DNA of 64,000 nucleotides from CALFMR01 sp035550595 (GCA_035550595.1 DASZOV010000043.1:11638-75637), one strand, 5' to 3'; positions 16,578 through 26,521 are shown, counted from the stretch's first letter. Translations and numbers: made by a program. Notes: generated by a model not told the origin, from the letters alone.

Positions 16578-19500
16578 ATGGCAGGCATGCGAGCAGGTTC
16601 GACGTTCATCCGAGGGCTTACCGCGATGGCGATCGTCGCGGGTGCGGCCATCAGCGCGGCCGCTCAGATCACGACGGGATCGGTGACCGGAACCGTCACC
16701 GACGTGCAGGGCGGCGTCATCCCCGGCGCGACCGTGACCCTTACCAGCGAAACACGCGGCACGGCGGCCCCGCCGACCGTGACCGGATCCTCGGGCGACT
16801 TCTTGTTCATCAACGTCGCGCCGGACACCTACGCGATCGACGTGACGATGCCATCGTTCAAGACGCTGCACCGGTCCGGCATCCCGGTCAGTCCGGGTTC
16901 GCGCGTCGCCGTCGGCACGCTGACCATCGAAGTGGGCGGCACGAGCGAAGTCATCGACGTCCGCGGTGACGTCCCACTCATTCAAGCGACGTCGGGCGAG
17001 CGTTCGTTCACGGTCACGAACGACGCCGTCGAGAATCTGCCCATCGCAAGTCGCAGCTTCACGGCGCTCGCCGCCCTGGCGCCCGGCGTCACCGGCACGA
17101 CGCGCATCGGCGGCGGCGGTTCGACGAACGTGATGATGGACGGCGTCTCGACGCTCGACACCGGGAGCAACGCGCCCATCCTGCAGATGAATCTGGAGTC
17201 GATCGCCGAGCTCAAAGTGCTCACGTCGGGATATCAAGCGGAATACGGTCGATCCAGCGGCCTGCAGGTCACGGCCGTGACCAAGAGCGGGACGAACCAC
17301 TTTCATGGGTCGGTGTACGACGTCGAGCGCAATTCGGATTGGAACGCCAACAGCCAGACCAACATCCTGAACGACGATCCCAAGACGATCGTCAAGGAAC
17401 GCGATTGGGGGTATTCGATCGGCGGGCCGATCGGCCGGCCAGGCGGCAACAACAAGCTCTTCTTTTTCTACAGCCACGAGTTCGAGCCGCGCACCGCCGG
17501 CAACGACGTCACGCGGTTCCGCGTGCCGACGGCGCTCGAGCGACAGGGCGACTTCTCACAGACGACCGACAACCTCGGCGCGCCCTATTCCTACATCAAG
17601 GATCCGACGCTACCGGGCGCCTGCTCGGCGGCCAGTCAGGCGGCCTGCTTCGCCGACGGCGGCGTGCTGGGCCGAATCCCCGCGAACCGTCTCTATCAGC
17701 CCGGCTTGAACGTCCTGAACCAGTGGCCCTTGCCGAACATCGACAACGTGCCCGCCGGGCAGGGCTACAACCTCGAAATCAGGAGGCCGGCGGAGTCCGC
17801 GTTGAGCTGGGAACCGGCGATTCGTGTCGACTACCAGCCGTTCGCGGCGCTTCGCGCGACGGGCAAATATCAGGGCTTCATCCAGAGAAACCAGACGTTC
17901 AACGGCACGCTACCGGGTTTCAACGACACGAAGATGCAGCACCCGGTCATCTACACGTTCGCCGGGACCGTCGATTACACGCTGAACGCGACGACCTTTC
18001 TGGAAGCCACCTACGGACGCAGCCAGAACGAATTGGCCGGATGCGGACTCGGGCAAGGCGCGACGCCCGGCCCGACGTTCTGCACCGCGGCGCTCCCGAT
18101 GAACGACATCTCGAACCGGTACCTCGCCGGCCTGGATGGCATTCCCTTTCTCTTCCCCGACGCCGCCATCATCAACCCGGATTACTACGCGTATCGCGCG
18201 TTCAACATGGTGAACCCGCCGGCCTGGGACGGCACGCGCGTGCTCTTTCCGCCGGCGTTCGCCTGGGGCAGTCGGGTCGCGAACGCGCCACCGAGCAACG
18301 GCTTCACGAGCTTCCTGAACACGAACGTCACGCAGGACTTCTCGGTGAGCGTGACGCGTGTCGCGGGCCGTCACACTCTGAAGGCGGGGTTCTACAACAC
18401 GCACGCGTACAAAGCCGTGAACATCCGCGGCGCCAACAGCGTGCCCTTCGGCAGCCTGAACTTCGGACAGGACCAGGTCGGCACCAATCCCTTCGACACG
18501 TCGTTCGGCTTCGCCAACGCGGCCATCGGCAGCTTCAGTTCGTACGTGCAGTCGACGGCGTTCGTCGAGACGAACGCGACCTACAACAACACGGAGGGCT
18601 ACATCCAGGACAACTGGAAAGTCGACAGCCGCCTGACGCTCGACTACGGCGTGCGCCTCGTTCACCAGCAGCCGCAGCACGACATCCTCGGCCAATCGTC
18701 GAACTTCTTTCCAGACCGCTGGTCATCGGCGGACGCGCCGGTGCTGTACGTCGCCGGTTGCGCCAACGGCGTGTTCCCGTGCTCGGGCACCAATCGCCAG
18801 GCGATGAATCCGGTGACGGGTGAGTTCCTCGGTCCCAATACCGCGCTGGCCATTGGCTCGCTCGTCCCCGATTCCGGCGATCCGACCAACGGCCTGGTCC
18901 GGCAAGGTCAAGGCATCGCCGCGACGACGTACATCTGGCCGATGTTGAGCGTCGCGCCGCGCTTCGGGATCGGCTACGACGTCACCGGCCGCCAGGAGCT
19001 GGTGCTGCGAGGCGGCGTCGGTCTGTTCTTCGACCGGACGCGCGGTGACACGACCATCTCAGCCGCGGCGAATCCGCCGACCTCCGATACGGTCACCGTC
19101 CGGTACGGCCAGTTGCAGACGCTCGGACAAGCCGGCCTGGCCACTCAAGGCGCGCCGACCCTGGCCGGCCTGTGGGACTACGACCCGGGCGCCTTGCCCT
19201 CGTCGACGCAGTGGAACGCGGGCGTGCAGATGGCACTCCCGTGGACCATGGCGCTGGATGTCGCTTATGTTGGCCAGCACAGCTTTCACATGCCGGAAGC
19301 CGTGAATCTCAACGCAATCGACTTCGGCACCGCATTCCTCCCCGAAGATCAGGATCCCACGCAGGCGCCCGGTGCCACGCCGGGCGCGACGTCGTTCGCC
19401 GCGACCAATCCTGATTCCGTTCGCAGCTTCCGCGGCTATGGTGCGATCAACACGCAGTTGCAGCGTGGGTGGGAGACCTTTCATTCCATTCAGCTCTCGC

Positions 19501-20303
19501 TCAACCGCCGCTTCACGAACGGGTTGTCGCTGGGATTCAACGACACGATCACGCTGTACGACCACGCCAGCACGCCGGCCCGGCTCCAGCACGATGCCGC
19601 GGGCACCTACGTCATCCGCGCCGACCAGTCGCAGGCCGACGTCCTGCTGGGCCAGACGATCAATCAGGTCCACATCTTCAAGGGAAATTTCGTGTGGGAT
19701 CTTCCGGATCTCGCGAGCGGCGGGCGCGTCCGGCGAGCGGTCGGGATGCTCGTCAACGACTGGCAGCTTTCGGGCGTGTGGAGCGCGGCAACCGGCGCGG
19801 CCTACACGGCCGGCTTCAGTTACCAGAGTGGCGGCGGCAACGTGAATCTGACGGGCTCGCCCGATTATGCCGCGCGCATCCACGTGGTCGGGGATCCAGG
19901 CTCCGGCTGCAGCGCGGACGTGTACCGTCAGTTCAACGCGGGAGCATTCGAAGGCCCGCAGGCCGGCAGCGTCGGTCTCGAGTCGGGAACCGGGTACTTG
20001 CGCGGCTGCTTCTCGAGCGCGCTCGACCTGGCCATCGCACGGACGATCCGATTGTCCACCGGGCGTACGCTCCAGCTCCGCCTCGACGTCTTCAACGCGC
20101 CGAACGCCGCCGGCGTCACCGCGCGCAACGCGACGATGTCGCTGAAGAGCCCAACCGATCCGTCCGCCATTCAGAACCTGCCGTTCGATGCGGACGGCAA
20201 CCTGATCGCGGCGCGGTCGCGGCCCCGGGGCGCGGGGTTCGGAGTGGCCACCGGCTATCAGTCACCGCGGATGCTGCAGGCGCAGATCCGCTTCTCGTTC
20301 TAG
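16578..20303 (+). CDS. Oar-type TonB-dependent receptor with carboxypeptidase-like domain
   Basis: A 1241-residue outer-membrane protein. A signal peptide (ending ISAAAQ) precedes a carboxypeptidase-regulatory-like beta-sandwich (TGTVTDVQGGVIPGATVTL), then a plug domain (around residues 120-240) and a long beta-barrel ending in the outer-membrane C-terminal signature IRFSF. These Oar-like receptors are heavily expanded in Acidobacteriota and are believed to import oligomeric substrates. The ATG at 16578 is supported by GGAGAGGA and by the signal peptide. An arylsulfatase follows 78 bp downstream, suggesting a sulfated glycan or sulfate ester as substrate. Confidence 0.92.
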   Translation: MAGMRAGSTFIRGLTAMAIVAGAAISAAAQITTGSVTGTVTDVQGGVIPGATVTLTSETRGTAAPPTVTGSSGDFLFINVAPDTYAIDVTMPSFKTLHRSGIPVSPGSRVAVGTLTIEVGGTSEVIDVRGDVPLIQATSGERSFTVTNDAVENLPIASRSFTALAALAPGVTGTTRIGGGGSTNVMMDGVSTLDTGSNAPILQMNLESIAELKVLTSGYQAEYGRSSGLQVTAVTKSGTNHFHGSVYDVERNSDWNANSQTNILNDDPKTIVKERDWGYSIGGPIGRPGGNNKLFFFYSHEFEPRTAGNDVTRFRVPTALERQGDFSQTTDNLGAPYSYIKDPTLPGACSAASQAACFADGGVLGRIPANRLYQPGLNVLNQWPLPNIDNVPAGQGYNLEIRRPAESALSWEPAIRVDYQPFAALRATGKYQGFIQRNQTFNGTLPGFNDTKMQHPVIYTFAGTVDYTLNATTFLEATYGRSQNELAGCGLGQGATPGPTFCTAALPMNDISNRYLAGLDGIPFLFPDAAIINPDYYAYRAFNMVNPPAWDGTRVLFPPAFAWGSRVANAPPSNGFTSFLNTNVTQDFSVSVTRVAGRHTLKAGFYNTHAYKAVNIRGANSVPFGSLNFGQDQVGTNPFDTSFGFANAAIGSFSSYVQSTAFVETNATYNNTEGYIQDNWKVDSRLTLDYGVRLVHQQPQHDILGQSSNFFPDRWSSADAPVLYVAGCANGVFPCSGTNRQAMNPVTGEFLGPNTALAIGSLVPDSGDPTNGLVRQGQGIAATTYIWPMLSVAPRFGIGYDVTGRQELVLRGGVGLFFDRTRGDTTISAAANPPTSDTVTVRYGQLQTLGQAGLATQGAPTLAGLWDYDPGALPSSTQWNAGVQMALPWTMALDVAYVGQHSFHMPEAVNLNAIDFGTAFLPEDQDPTQAPGATPGATSFAATNPDSVRSFRGYGAINTQLQRGWETFHSIQLSLNRRFTNGLSLGFNDTITLYDHASTPARLQHDAAGTYVIRADQSQADVLLGQTINQVHIFKGNFVWDLPDLASGGRVRRAVGMLVNDWQLSGVWSAATGAAYTAGFSYQSGGGNVNLTGSPDYAARIHVVGDPGSGCSADVYRQFNAGAFEGPQAGSVGLESGTGYLRGCFSSALDLAIARTIRLSTGRTLQLRLDVFNAPNAAGVTARNATMSLKSPTDPSAIQNLPFDADGNLIAARSRPRGAGFGVATGYQSPRMLQAQIRFSF

Positions 20304-20381
20304 AGCCGTCGGCGGACGACACGGCGACGTGCCGTCGGCGCCGTCCGACGACACGTCATGACACACGCAGGAGAGAGACGT

Positions 20382-21875
20382 ATGAGATCGATCGACAGGC
20401 CACGAACCTCGACGCGGCTGATGGTGCTCAGCCTGCTGCTTTCGCTCGCAATGATGACAATGATGACCTCGAGCGGGCGCGCGGCGCCGCAGCAAACAGG
20501 CGCCGCCGATGCACGGCCCAACGTCATCGTCGTCCTGGCCGATGACATGGGGTATGCCGATCTTCATCTGAACGGCAATCCGGTCATTCAGACGCCGAAC
20601 ATCGACCAGATGGCGCGCGATGGCCTCCAATTGACGTCGCTCTACACCGCGCCGCTCTGCACGCCGACACGCGGCATGCTGCTCACGAGCCGCTATCCGA
20701 CGCGGACCGGGATCATCAACGTGACGGGCCCCGGCTCACCGCAAGGCATTCGGTCGACGGAGGTCACCATCGCCGATGCGCTGCGTGCCCGCGGGTATCG
20801 CACGGCCATGTTCGGCAAGTGGCACATCGGCGATTTCGATACGAATCCGGCGTGGAATCCGACGGCCCACGGTTTCGACGAGTTCCTGGGGCTGCCGTAC
20901 TCGCACGACTACAATCCACCGGCCGGCGTGCCGCTGTACCACGACACGACGAAAGTCGAGCAGCCGGTCCGGTACAACTTGCTCACGCAGCGCTATACCG
21001 AAGAAACCATCCGGTTCATCCGGGCCGCTGGCGGCCGGCCGTTCTTCGTGTACCTCGCGCACAACATGCCGCACATTCCCGTTGGCACTTCCGACGCCTT
21101 CAAGGGGCATTCGCGCGCAGGACGCTATGGTGACGCCATCGAAGAAGTGGACTGGAGCGTCGGTGAGATTATTCGCACGCTCGAGGAGCTCGGCCTCGAC
21201 CGCAACACCATCATGGTGTTCCAGAGTGACAACGGACCGTGGGTGGCGGCCGCCGAGCGGCTCTACGATCGGGGCGATCGCGGACAAAAGATCGAGGGCG
21301 ACATCGGCTGGCCGGGACTGCTGCGAGGCTCCAAGGGATCGACGTACGAAGGCGGCGTCCGCGTGCCGGCCATCGTCCGCTGGCCGGGCACGATTCCGGC
21401 TGGCGGCGTCTCGGCAGACATCGTGTCCGTCATGGACTGGTTTCCCACCTTCGTCGCGTTGGCGGGAGGCACGATTTCGCCGGATCACGCCGTCGACGGC
21501 GTCGACATCAGCGCCTTCTTGAAAGGCACGGGTCCCGATCCGCGCTCTGAGGTCTTCTACTACAGCGGCGCGAACATCCAGGCCGTCCGTCAGGGATCAT
21601 GGAAGCTTCGCGTCGGTCCGCCGGAGCCCGCGGCGCCATTCGGCCCGACGGCCGCGCCCACGCGTGGAACGGCGTCCACTGACGCGGGGCGAGGCGGACG
21701 CGGGCGAGGCGCCGGCTCGACCGTCGCGCCGCTCACTGAACTTTTCAACGTCGACACCGATCCGGCGGAACGATTCAACGTCGCCGCGGCACATCCGGAC
21801 ATCGTGGCGAGGTTGCAGGCGCGGATGGCGGCGTTCGGCGAGTCCACCCAGACGACCGCGGCGGCCGCACGCTAA
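20382..21875 (+). CDS. Arylsulfatase, exported (Cys-type sulfatase)
   Basis: A 497-residue sulfatase of the alkaline phosphatase superfamily. The formylglycine signature CTPTR is at residues 93-97 (pattern C-x-P-x-R), so activity needs conversion of Cys93 by a maturase, which is not encoded nearby. The metal site begins with LADDMGYADL (Asp54, Asp55); other matches are GKWHIGDF and FQSDNGPW. A hydrophobic leader ahead of residue 35 marks export. Start at 20382 because AGGAGAGAG lies just upstream. It probably removes sulfate from a substrate taken up by the adjacent TonB receptor. Its stop codon is immediately followed by the repeated element described below. Confidence 0.92.
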   Translation: MRSIDRPRTSTRLMVLSLLLSLAMMTMMTSSGRAAPQQTGAADARPNVIVVLADDMGYADLHLNGNPVIQTPNIDQMARDGLQLTSLYTAPLCTPTRGMLLTSRYPTRTGIINVTGPGSPQGIRSTEVTIADALRARGYRTAMFGKWHIGDFDTNPAWNPTAHGFDEFLGLPYSHDYNPPAGVPLYHDTTKVEQPVRYNLLTQRYTEETIRFIRAAGGRPFFVYLAHNMPHIPVGTSDAFKGHSRAGRYGDAIEEVDWSVGEIIRTLEELGLDRNTIMVFQSDNGPWVAAAERLYDRGDRGQKIEGDIGWPGLLRGSKGSTYEGGVRVPAIVRWPGTIPAGGVSADIVSVMDWFPTFVALAGGTISPDHAVDGVDISAFLKGTGPDPRSEVFYYSGANIQAVRQGSWKLRVGPPEPAAPFGPTAAPTRGTASTDAGRGGRGRGAGSTVAPLTELFNVDTDPAERFNVAAAHPDIVARLQARMAAFGESTQTTAAAAR

Positions 21876-21962
21876 AAAACGTGTTTCAAAACTCACGACG
21901 CGCCGTCAGGCGCCTCGTCAACTTCGAACGTCGAAGTTCGAACGTCGAAGTTTTGCAATGCA
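21873..21962 (+). repeat. Intergenic 3'-end repeat element, copy A
   Basis: It begins at the sulfatase stop codon (TAA 21873-21875) and runs nearly to the stop of the convergent regulator gene. It shares about 45 identical bases (around 21884-21929) with copy B at 25389-25467 on the opposite strand. It includes a small hairpin GCGCC-GTCA-GGCGC (21900-21913), then TTCGAA-rich repeats and a shared end AGTTTTGCAATGCA. Copy A has an extra duplication within the TTCGAA part. Repeats of the TTCGAAGTTCGAA type are, in my recollection, dispersed in several soil-bacterial genomes. Confidence 0.75.
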
Positions 21963-21964
21963 CG

Positions 21965-24310
21965 CTAACGATCCGCGTGGTCGAGAATCCAGATTGCGCC
22001 CGACGTTTCGGTGATCGGCAGGATCAGTTGGTTGCGGACGACGGACATCTGGAGCTGATGGTCGTACACGCCCATGCTGATCATCCTGGCCGGCGACTCG
22101 AAGTGCGTAATCTGTTCGAGGTCGCCCTCGGCCCGGCCGCGGGCGGAATCGAAGCGGCAACGCCATACGTTCCACGATCCGGAGCGATTCGAGAGGAAGT
22201 AGATCGTCCGGCCGTCAGGCGACCATCGCGGCTTGTCGAGGTAGAAGTGCCCGTCGGTCAGGGGCGTCCACGCCCCTCCGCCGGCGGGCATCACGTAGAG
22301 GACCGACGTGGTTGGACTCCGGCCGGCAATGGCGACGAACGTGATCCACGCTTGATTGGGCGACGTGCGGGCGGCCGTCAGATTGCGCGTCGGGTCGGTC
22401 GCGAGCACGCGCGCCGGACGATCGTCGCCGGACGCCGACACGGAAAGCTCGCAGAGCGCGCGAATGCCGAGAGGCGTGGTGGCACAGCCCACGAGCACGC
22501 CATGGCCGCCCGGCGCCCAGTCGTAGACATTCGTCACGGCGCCCGGCGTCGGCAGCGTCCGCTCTTGACTGCTCCCCGTGGCGGCGTTCAGGAGGACGAC
22601 CGACTGCCGACCGCCCTGATCGCGACTGGCGCGCAGATACGCGACCTGCATGCCGTCGAATGACCATCGGGGCTGCAGGATGCGCGCGTCCTGCTCGATG
22701 GCGCCGAGCCTGATGGGCCCGTTGCTCAGGGTTCGCAGCCACAATTCGTCCGTGCCCCGTCGCGCCGTGCGGTAGGTCAGCAAGCGGCCGTCGCCCGACA
22801 TGTCGAGCACGTTCACGTCGGCGCCGTCGGGCGTGATCGGCGTGCCGTCGCCCGAGACGCGGCCCGTGGAGGGATCGAGAGGCAGCGACCAGGCGCGCGT
22901 GCGCTCGCTGCGACTACTGAAGGCGATCTGCCGGCCGTCGGGCGACACCGACACGTGCGTCTCGATCCCGGCGCCGGTCGTCAGTCGATCGGGACCGTCA
23001 ATCCAGCGACCGGATTGCGGATCGACTCGAACGCGCCAAATGTTCCGCGCTTCTTCGGCCTGGCCCTCGAAATACAGCGCGGTGCCGTCGCTCGCCCACG
23101 TGAAGGCCGACAAGCGCACACCATTCTCGCGAAGACGCCGCTCGACCGACGAGGCGTACTCCATGCGGACGGGAGGACCACCGGCGAGCGGCACGTTCCA
23201 GAACCCCCATCCGAGTTCCGCATGACGGCCGTAGACGCACACGCAGCGGCCGTTGGGGCACCACTCCACTTGCGAAACCTGGAAATCGCGCAGCACGTCC
23301 GGGCGCACTTCGCGTGGCGCTCCGCCCGACGCCGGCACGACGAACGACTTCTGGTCCCACGACACCATGCTGTCGCGGAACAAGATGGTCCGGCCGTCCG
23401 GTGACCACCGCGGCTCGTAGCCATTCGGCACGAGACGGTGACCGGGACCGCCAGCCGCGGAAATGACGTAGATGCCCGGCGCCTCACCCTCCGAGCGTAC
23501 GGCGAGCCACTGTCCGTCGGGCGACCAGGCGGGCTGCCAGTCGCGTCCTTCGTTGAAAGTGAGTTGCCGCGCGGTCGTGGCGCCCAGCGTCTGGACCCAG
23601 ATATCGAAATTGCCGCTGCGGTCGGACGTGAACGCCACCGCACGCCCATCGGGCGACCACGTCGGCTCGGTGTCCAGCCGGCCGTTGCTCGTCAACTGCC
23701 AGAGCCGATGCGGCGGATCGGACGACTCCACGTCGGCCCGCGCATACCTTCCCCGCCACGTCCACGCCACGGTCGCCACGACGACGACCGCGAGCGCCAT
23801 GACGGCGTAGCCATGGCGCGCGACCAGGCCGGCAACGGTCGAGCGGCGCGTGGCTTCTGCGACCATGGGAACATCGGCGCGCGTGGCCGTGACCTCGACG
23901 CGATCGACGACCGTCTCGAGATCAACGCGATTCCCGACGGCCTCCGGCGGCGGCAATGACAACTGCGCGCGCGCGACGCAGTCGACGACGCCGCAGAATC
24001 GATACCCGTGGCCTTGAACCGTCTGAATGTATTCGTTCCATTCAAAGTTCCGGAGCGTCTTCCGGAGGACCGACACGTGCCGCGCGAGATTGTTCTCTTC
24101 GACGAAGACGCCGGCCCAGATCTCGTTGAACAGCTCTTCTTTCGGAACCGTCCGATCGGCGTGTTTCACGAGCGCGAGCAGGACCTGGAAGGGCCGATTG
24201 GGAAGCGGCACCTCTTCATCCCGATGGTGCAGTCGACCGACGACCGGGTCGAGGACGAAGCCTCCAAACCGGTACAGCAGATCACCTGGCCCAGCAGGAG
24301 ATCCTTTCAT
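21965..24310 (-). CDS. Winged-helix regulator fused to TolB-like propeller
   Basis: A 781-residue one-component sensor. An N-terminal OmpR/CadC-type winged helix (around residues 10-105: YRFGGFVLDP, RPFQVLLALVKHADRTV, TVQGHGYRFCG) is followed by a linker and one transmembrane helix (YAVMALAVVVVATVAW). A large periplasmic domain of WD40/TolB-like blades then recurs as 'PTWSPDGRAVAFTSDRSG', 'PRWSPDGRTIYFLSNRSG' and similar. This architecture lets an external signal gate DNA binding at the membrane. The target is unknown; its 3' end converges on the sulfatase gene. The start is the only ATG close to the winged helix, with a weak ribosome binding site. Confidence 0.85.
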   Translation of the reverse strand: MKGSPAGPGDLLYRFGGFVLDPVVGRLHHRDEEVPLPNRPFQVLLALVKHADRTVPKEELFNEIWAGVFVEENNLARHVSVLRKTLRNFEWNEYIQTVQGHGYRFCGVVDCVARAQLSLPPPEAVGNRVDLETVVDRVEVTATRADVPMVAEATRRSTVAGLVARHGYAVMALAVVVVATVAWTWRGRYARADVESSDPPHRLWQLTSNGRLDTEPTWSPDGRAVAFTSDRSGNFDIWVQTLGATTARQLTFNEGRDWQPAWSPDGQWLAVRSEGEAPGIYVISAAGGPGHRLVPNGYEPRWSPDGRTILFRDSMVSWDQKSFVVPASGGAPREVRPDVLRDFQVSQVEWCPNGRCVCVYGRHAELGWGFWNVPLAGGPPVRMEYASSVERRLRENGVRLSAFTWASDGTALYFEGQAEEARNIWRVRVDPQSGRWIDGPDRLTTGAGIETHVSVSPDGRQIAFSSRSERTRAWSLPLDPSTGRVSGDGTPITPDGADVNVLDMSGDGRLLTYRTARRGTDELWLRTLSNGPIRLGAIEQDARILQPRWSFDGMQVAYLRASRDQGGRQSVVLLNAATGSSQERTLPTPGAVTNVYDWAPGGHGVLVGCATTPLGIRALCELSVSASGDDRPARVLATDPTRNLTAARTSPNQAWITFVAIAGRSPTTSVLYVMPAGGGAWTPLTDGHFYLDKPRWSPDGRTIYFLSNRSGSWNVWRCRFDSARGRAEGDLEQITHFESPARMISMGVYDHQLQMSVVRNQLILPITETSGAIWILDHADR

Positions 24311-24418
24311 GGGGAGTGTGAGTATAGATCCGTCAGAAAATGACCGGCAAGCCGCTGTCACGACGGCCGACGATGCCACGAGCCGCGGTGCGGCTCGTGG
24401 CTATCCGACTCTCGGCGC

Positions 24419-24820
24419 CTACACCATCGCCGGATCCATCCACAGCACTTCCCAGTGGTGGCCGTCGACGTCGTAGAAGCTCCAGCCGTACATGAAGCCG
24501 TGGTCCTGCGGCGGCATCGCGTGCGCGCCGCCGGCCGCGATCGCGTTGCGCACGATCTCGTCCACCTCCGCGCGGCTCGCGCACGACACGGCGAAGAGCG
24601 CCTCGGTGTGCGTCGTGAGCTCGCACGGCTGGCGCGTCGTGAAGCCCTTGAAGAACGCCGGTGTCAGCAGCATGAAATACGCGTCGTCGTTGACGACCAT
24701 GCACGCGGCTTTTTCGTCGGTGAACTTCGCGTTGAAGGTGAATCCCAGCGCGCCGTAGAACGATTTCGCCTTGTCGAGATCGGCGACCTGGATGTTGACG
24801 AAGAGTTTGCGAGCAGCCAT
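24419..24820 (-). CDS. VOC-family (glyoxalase/bleomycin-resistance fold) protein
   Basis: A 133-residue protein of the vicinal oxygen chelate fold, close to the PhnB/YaeR-like lactoylglutathione-lyase relatives: opening KLFVNIQVADLDKAKSFY, then HGFMYGWSFYDVDGHHWEV. An open frame continues far upstream, but AGGAAGGACTC directly precedes the ATG at 24820 and the family begins here. Probably metal-dependent; substrate unknown. It lies 32 bp downstream of the DoxX gene on the same strand. Confidence 0.9.
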   Translation of the reverse strand: MAARKLFVNIQVADLDKAKSFYGALGFTFNAKFTDEKAACMVVNDDAYFMLLTPAFFKGFTTRQPCELTTHTEALFAVSCASRAEVDEIVRNAIAAGGAHAMPPQDHGFMYGWSFYDVDGHHWEVLWMDPAMV

Positions 24821-24852
24821 GACGAGTCCTTCCTGATTGACGATGAAACCGA

Positions 24853-25287
24853 TCAGCCGCGGCGTGATCCGAGGAGCTGCCGGACGCGCGCGTCGCGCAG
24901 CCAGAGACCGCCCCAGATGAGCGCCGCGATGTAAATCGGAAACAGCACGTGGCTGACGAGCGGATTGCCGACCCGCACGTGCGTGGCCATCGCGCCGCCG
25001 AGATATCCCGTCCACAGCACGGCGCCGAGCGGCGCCGTTCGCGGCACGAGATACACGACGAGGCACGCGATCTCGACGAAACCGAGCGGGACGATGACCG
25101 ACGCGGGATAACCGAGTTGGGCCATGATGTCGACGGTCGACGGCAGCTGCAGCAGCTTGACGGCGAAATCGAAGGTCAGGAACAACACGGCGATCCCGCT
25201 CAACACCCGGCCGGTCCAGAGCCGAGCGGCCGAGCGACCACCATCGCCCGCGCGAGGCGACGCGTCTGAGAACTGTGACGTCTGCAT
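24853..25287 (-). CDS. DoxX-family membrane protein
   Basis: A 144-residue protein with four hydrophobic helices and DoxX-like features (KLLQLPSTVDIMAQLGYP; the conserved Glu in VPLGFVEIACLVVYLVPRT). Members act in redox homeostasis or as quinone-linked membrane subunits, but this sub-family is uncharacterised. A strong GGAGGACC site sets the start at 25287. It lies between the SigX5-like sigma gene and the VOC gene on one strand, a context seen with ECF sigma factors that carry SnoaL domains. Confidence 0.85.
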   Translation of the reverse strand: MQTSQFSDASPRAGDGGRSAARLWTGRVLSGIAVLFLTFDFAVKLLQLPSTVDIMAQLGYPASVIVPLGFVEIACLVVYLVPRTAPLGAVLWTGYLGGAMATHVRVGNPLVSHVLFPIYIAALIWGGLWLRDARVRQLLGSRRG

Positions 25288-25388
25288 GGGACAGGTCCTC
25301 CGTAACGAACGCACTTGGAGAGATAGACGGCCGGCGGCCGCCAAACTCATCGGTCGCCCGTCGGACGCCGGGCGGAGGTTCGCTCAGA

Positions 25389-25467
25389 GTGCATTGCAAA
25401 ACTTCGAAGTTCGAAGTTGACGAGGCGCCTGACGGCGCGTCGTGAGTTTTGAAATACGCTTTTAGCG
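25389..25467 (-). repeat. Intergenic 3'-end repeat element, copy B
   Basis: On the minus strand this element starts at the stop codon of the sigma-factor gene (TAA, 25462-25464) and runs towards DoxX. It repeats copy A: TTTCAAAACTCACGACGCG, then the hairpin (plus strand GCGCC 25425-25429, TGAC, GGCGC 25434-25438), TTCGAA repeats and the shared end. Relative to the gene it follows, its orientation is the same as copy A's. Confidence 0.75.
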
Positions 25468-26418
25468 GACGGCGGGCAGGGCCGGAGGGAGATCGAACAA
25501 CGGGAAGAGCGTCTCGACGTCGAGGAACGACGTCCACGCTCGAATGCCGTCGTCGGCCAGATCGAGGATGACGAGCGCCCACGGCGAGTGGCCGCCATCG
25601 GGATTCGGCCGATACTGGCCGAACGCAGGACCGCCGCACGCGCGCGTTGGAATCAGGCGCGAACCGCGGCAACCGGAACCGCGCCCGGCGAGCCACGTGC
25701 GAATGGCGTCGTGGCCTTGGAGCCACAACGTGTAAGGCGGCATGGACAAGATCGCGTCCTCGCGCAGGAGCGACGTCAGCTCGTCCACGTCGTAACGCAG
25801 GAACGCGTCGACGTAGCGATTGAGGAGCGCGGCCTGTTCGTCGGACAACGGCCCGCGCGCGGAGACGGGATCGCGACGCGCAATCGTGGCACGCGCCCGC
25901 TGCAACGCGCTGTTCACGGCCGCGACCGACATCTCGAGGCACTCACCGATCTCGACGGCCGAGAGACCGAGGACGTCGGCCAGGAGCAGCGCCGCGCGCT
26001 GGCGCGGCGGCAGGTGCTGGAGCGCGGCGACGAACGCGAGACGGACGCTTTCACGGAGACGCGTCGTCTCGAATGGACTTTCGTCGCCGGGCAGTACGTC
26101 GGCGTCGGGAATGGGCTCGAGCCAGTGCGTCCGAGGACGCACCTGGAGCGAGTCGTCCGGCGTGCCGAGCGGGCCGTCGTCGACGGGCCGGGTCCGCCGC
26201 GATCGCTCGGCGAGCGCGTCGAGACACACGTTCGTGGCGATGCGATAGAGCCAGGTCCGCAGCGACGACCGGCCTTCGAACCCGGCGCGCGTGCGCCAGG
26301 CGCGCACGAGCGTCTCCTGCACCGCGTCGTCGGCGTCGAACGCGGAGCCGAGCATGCGGTAGCAGTGGCCGCGCAGGGCCGTTCGGTGGACTTCGAGCTC
26401 GGCGGCATCGGCGAGCAT
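25462..26418 (-). CDS. ECF sigma factor with SnoaL-like C-terminal domain (SigX5-like)
   Basis: A 318-residue protein. Sigma region 2 is visible in HCYRMLGSAFDADDAVQETL and RTWLYRIATNVCLDAL; region 4 is in LPPRQRAALLLADVLGLSA. A C-terminal SnoaL/NTF2-like domain follows, ending with the family's PTRACGGPAFGQYRP-type signature. This combination matches the SigX5/ECF41-56-like group, in which the C-terminal domain regulates activity in cis instead of an anti-sigma factor. Its targets probably include the DoxX-VOC genes downstream; that is inferred from the conserved association of such sigma factors with DoxX or related proteins. Confidence 0.9.
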   Translation of the reverse strand: MLADAAELEVHRTALRGHCYRMLGSAFDADDAVQETLVRAWRTRAGFEGRSSLRTWLYRIATNVCLDALAERSRRTRPVDDGPLGTPDDSLQVRPRTHWLEPIPDADVLPGDESPFETTRLRESVRLAFVAALQHLPPRQRAALLLADVLGLSAVEIGECLEMSVAAVNSALQRARATIARRDPVSARGPLSDEQAALLNRYVDAFLRYDVDELTSLLREDAILSMPPYTLWLQGHDAIRTWLAGRGSGCRGSRLIPTRACGGPAFGQYRPNPDGGHSPWALVILDLADDGIRAWTSFLDVETLFPLFDLPPALPAVR

Positions 26419-26521
26419 GCGCCGATCCTACCGCGGCCCGTCCACGCGGCGCCCGGACTTCTTCATGCCAGATTTCCTAATTGCGCGCGGACGTGTCATG
26501 TCGACGGCGCAACAGCACGCT

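Noticed and set aside
24821..25942. Upstream extension of the VOC gene
   Set aside because: Runs across DoxX, the repeat element and part of the sigma gene in another frame; a good RBS sits at 24820.
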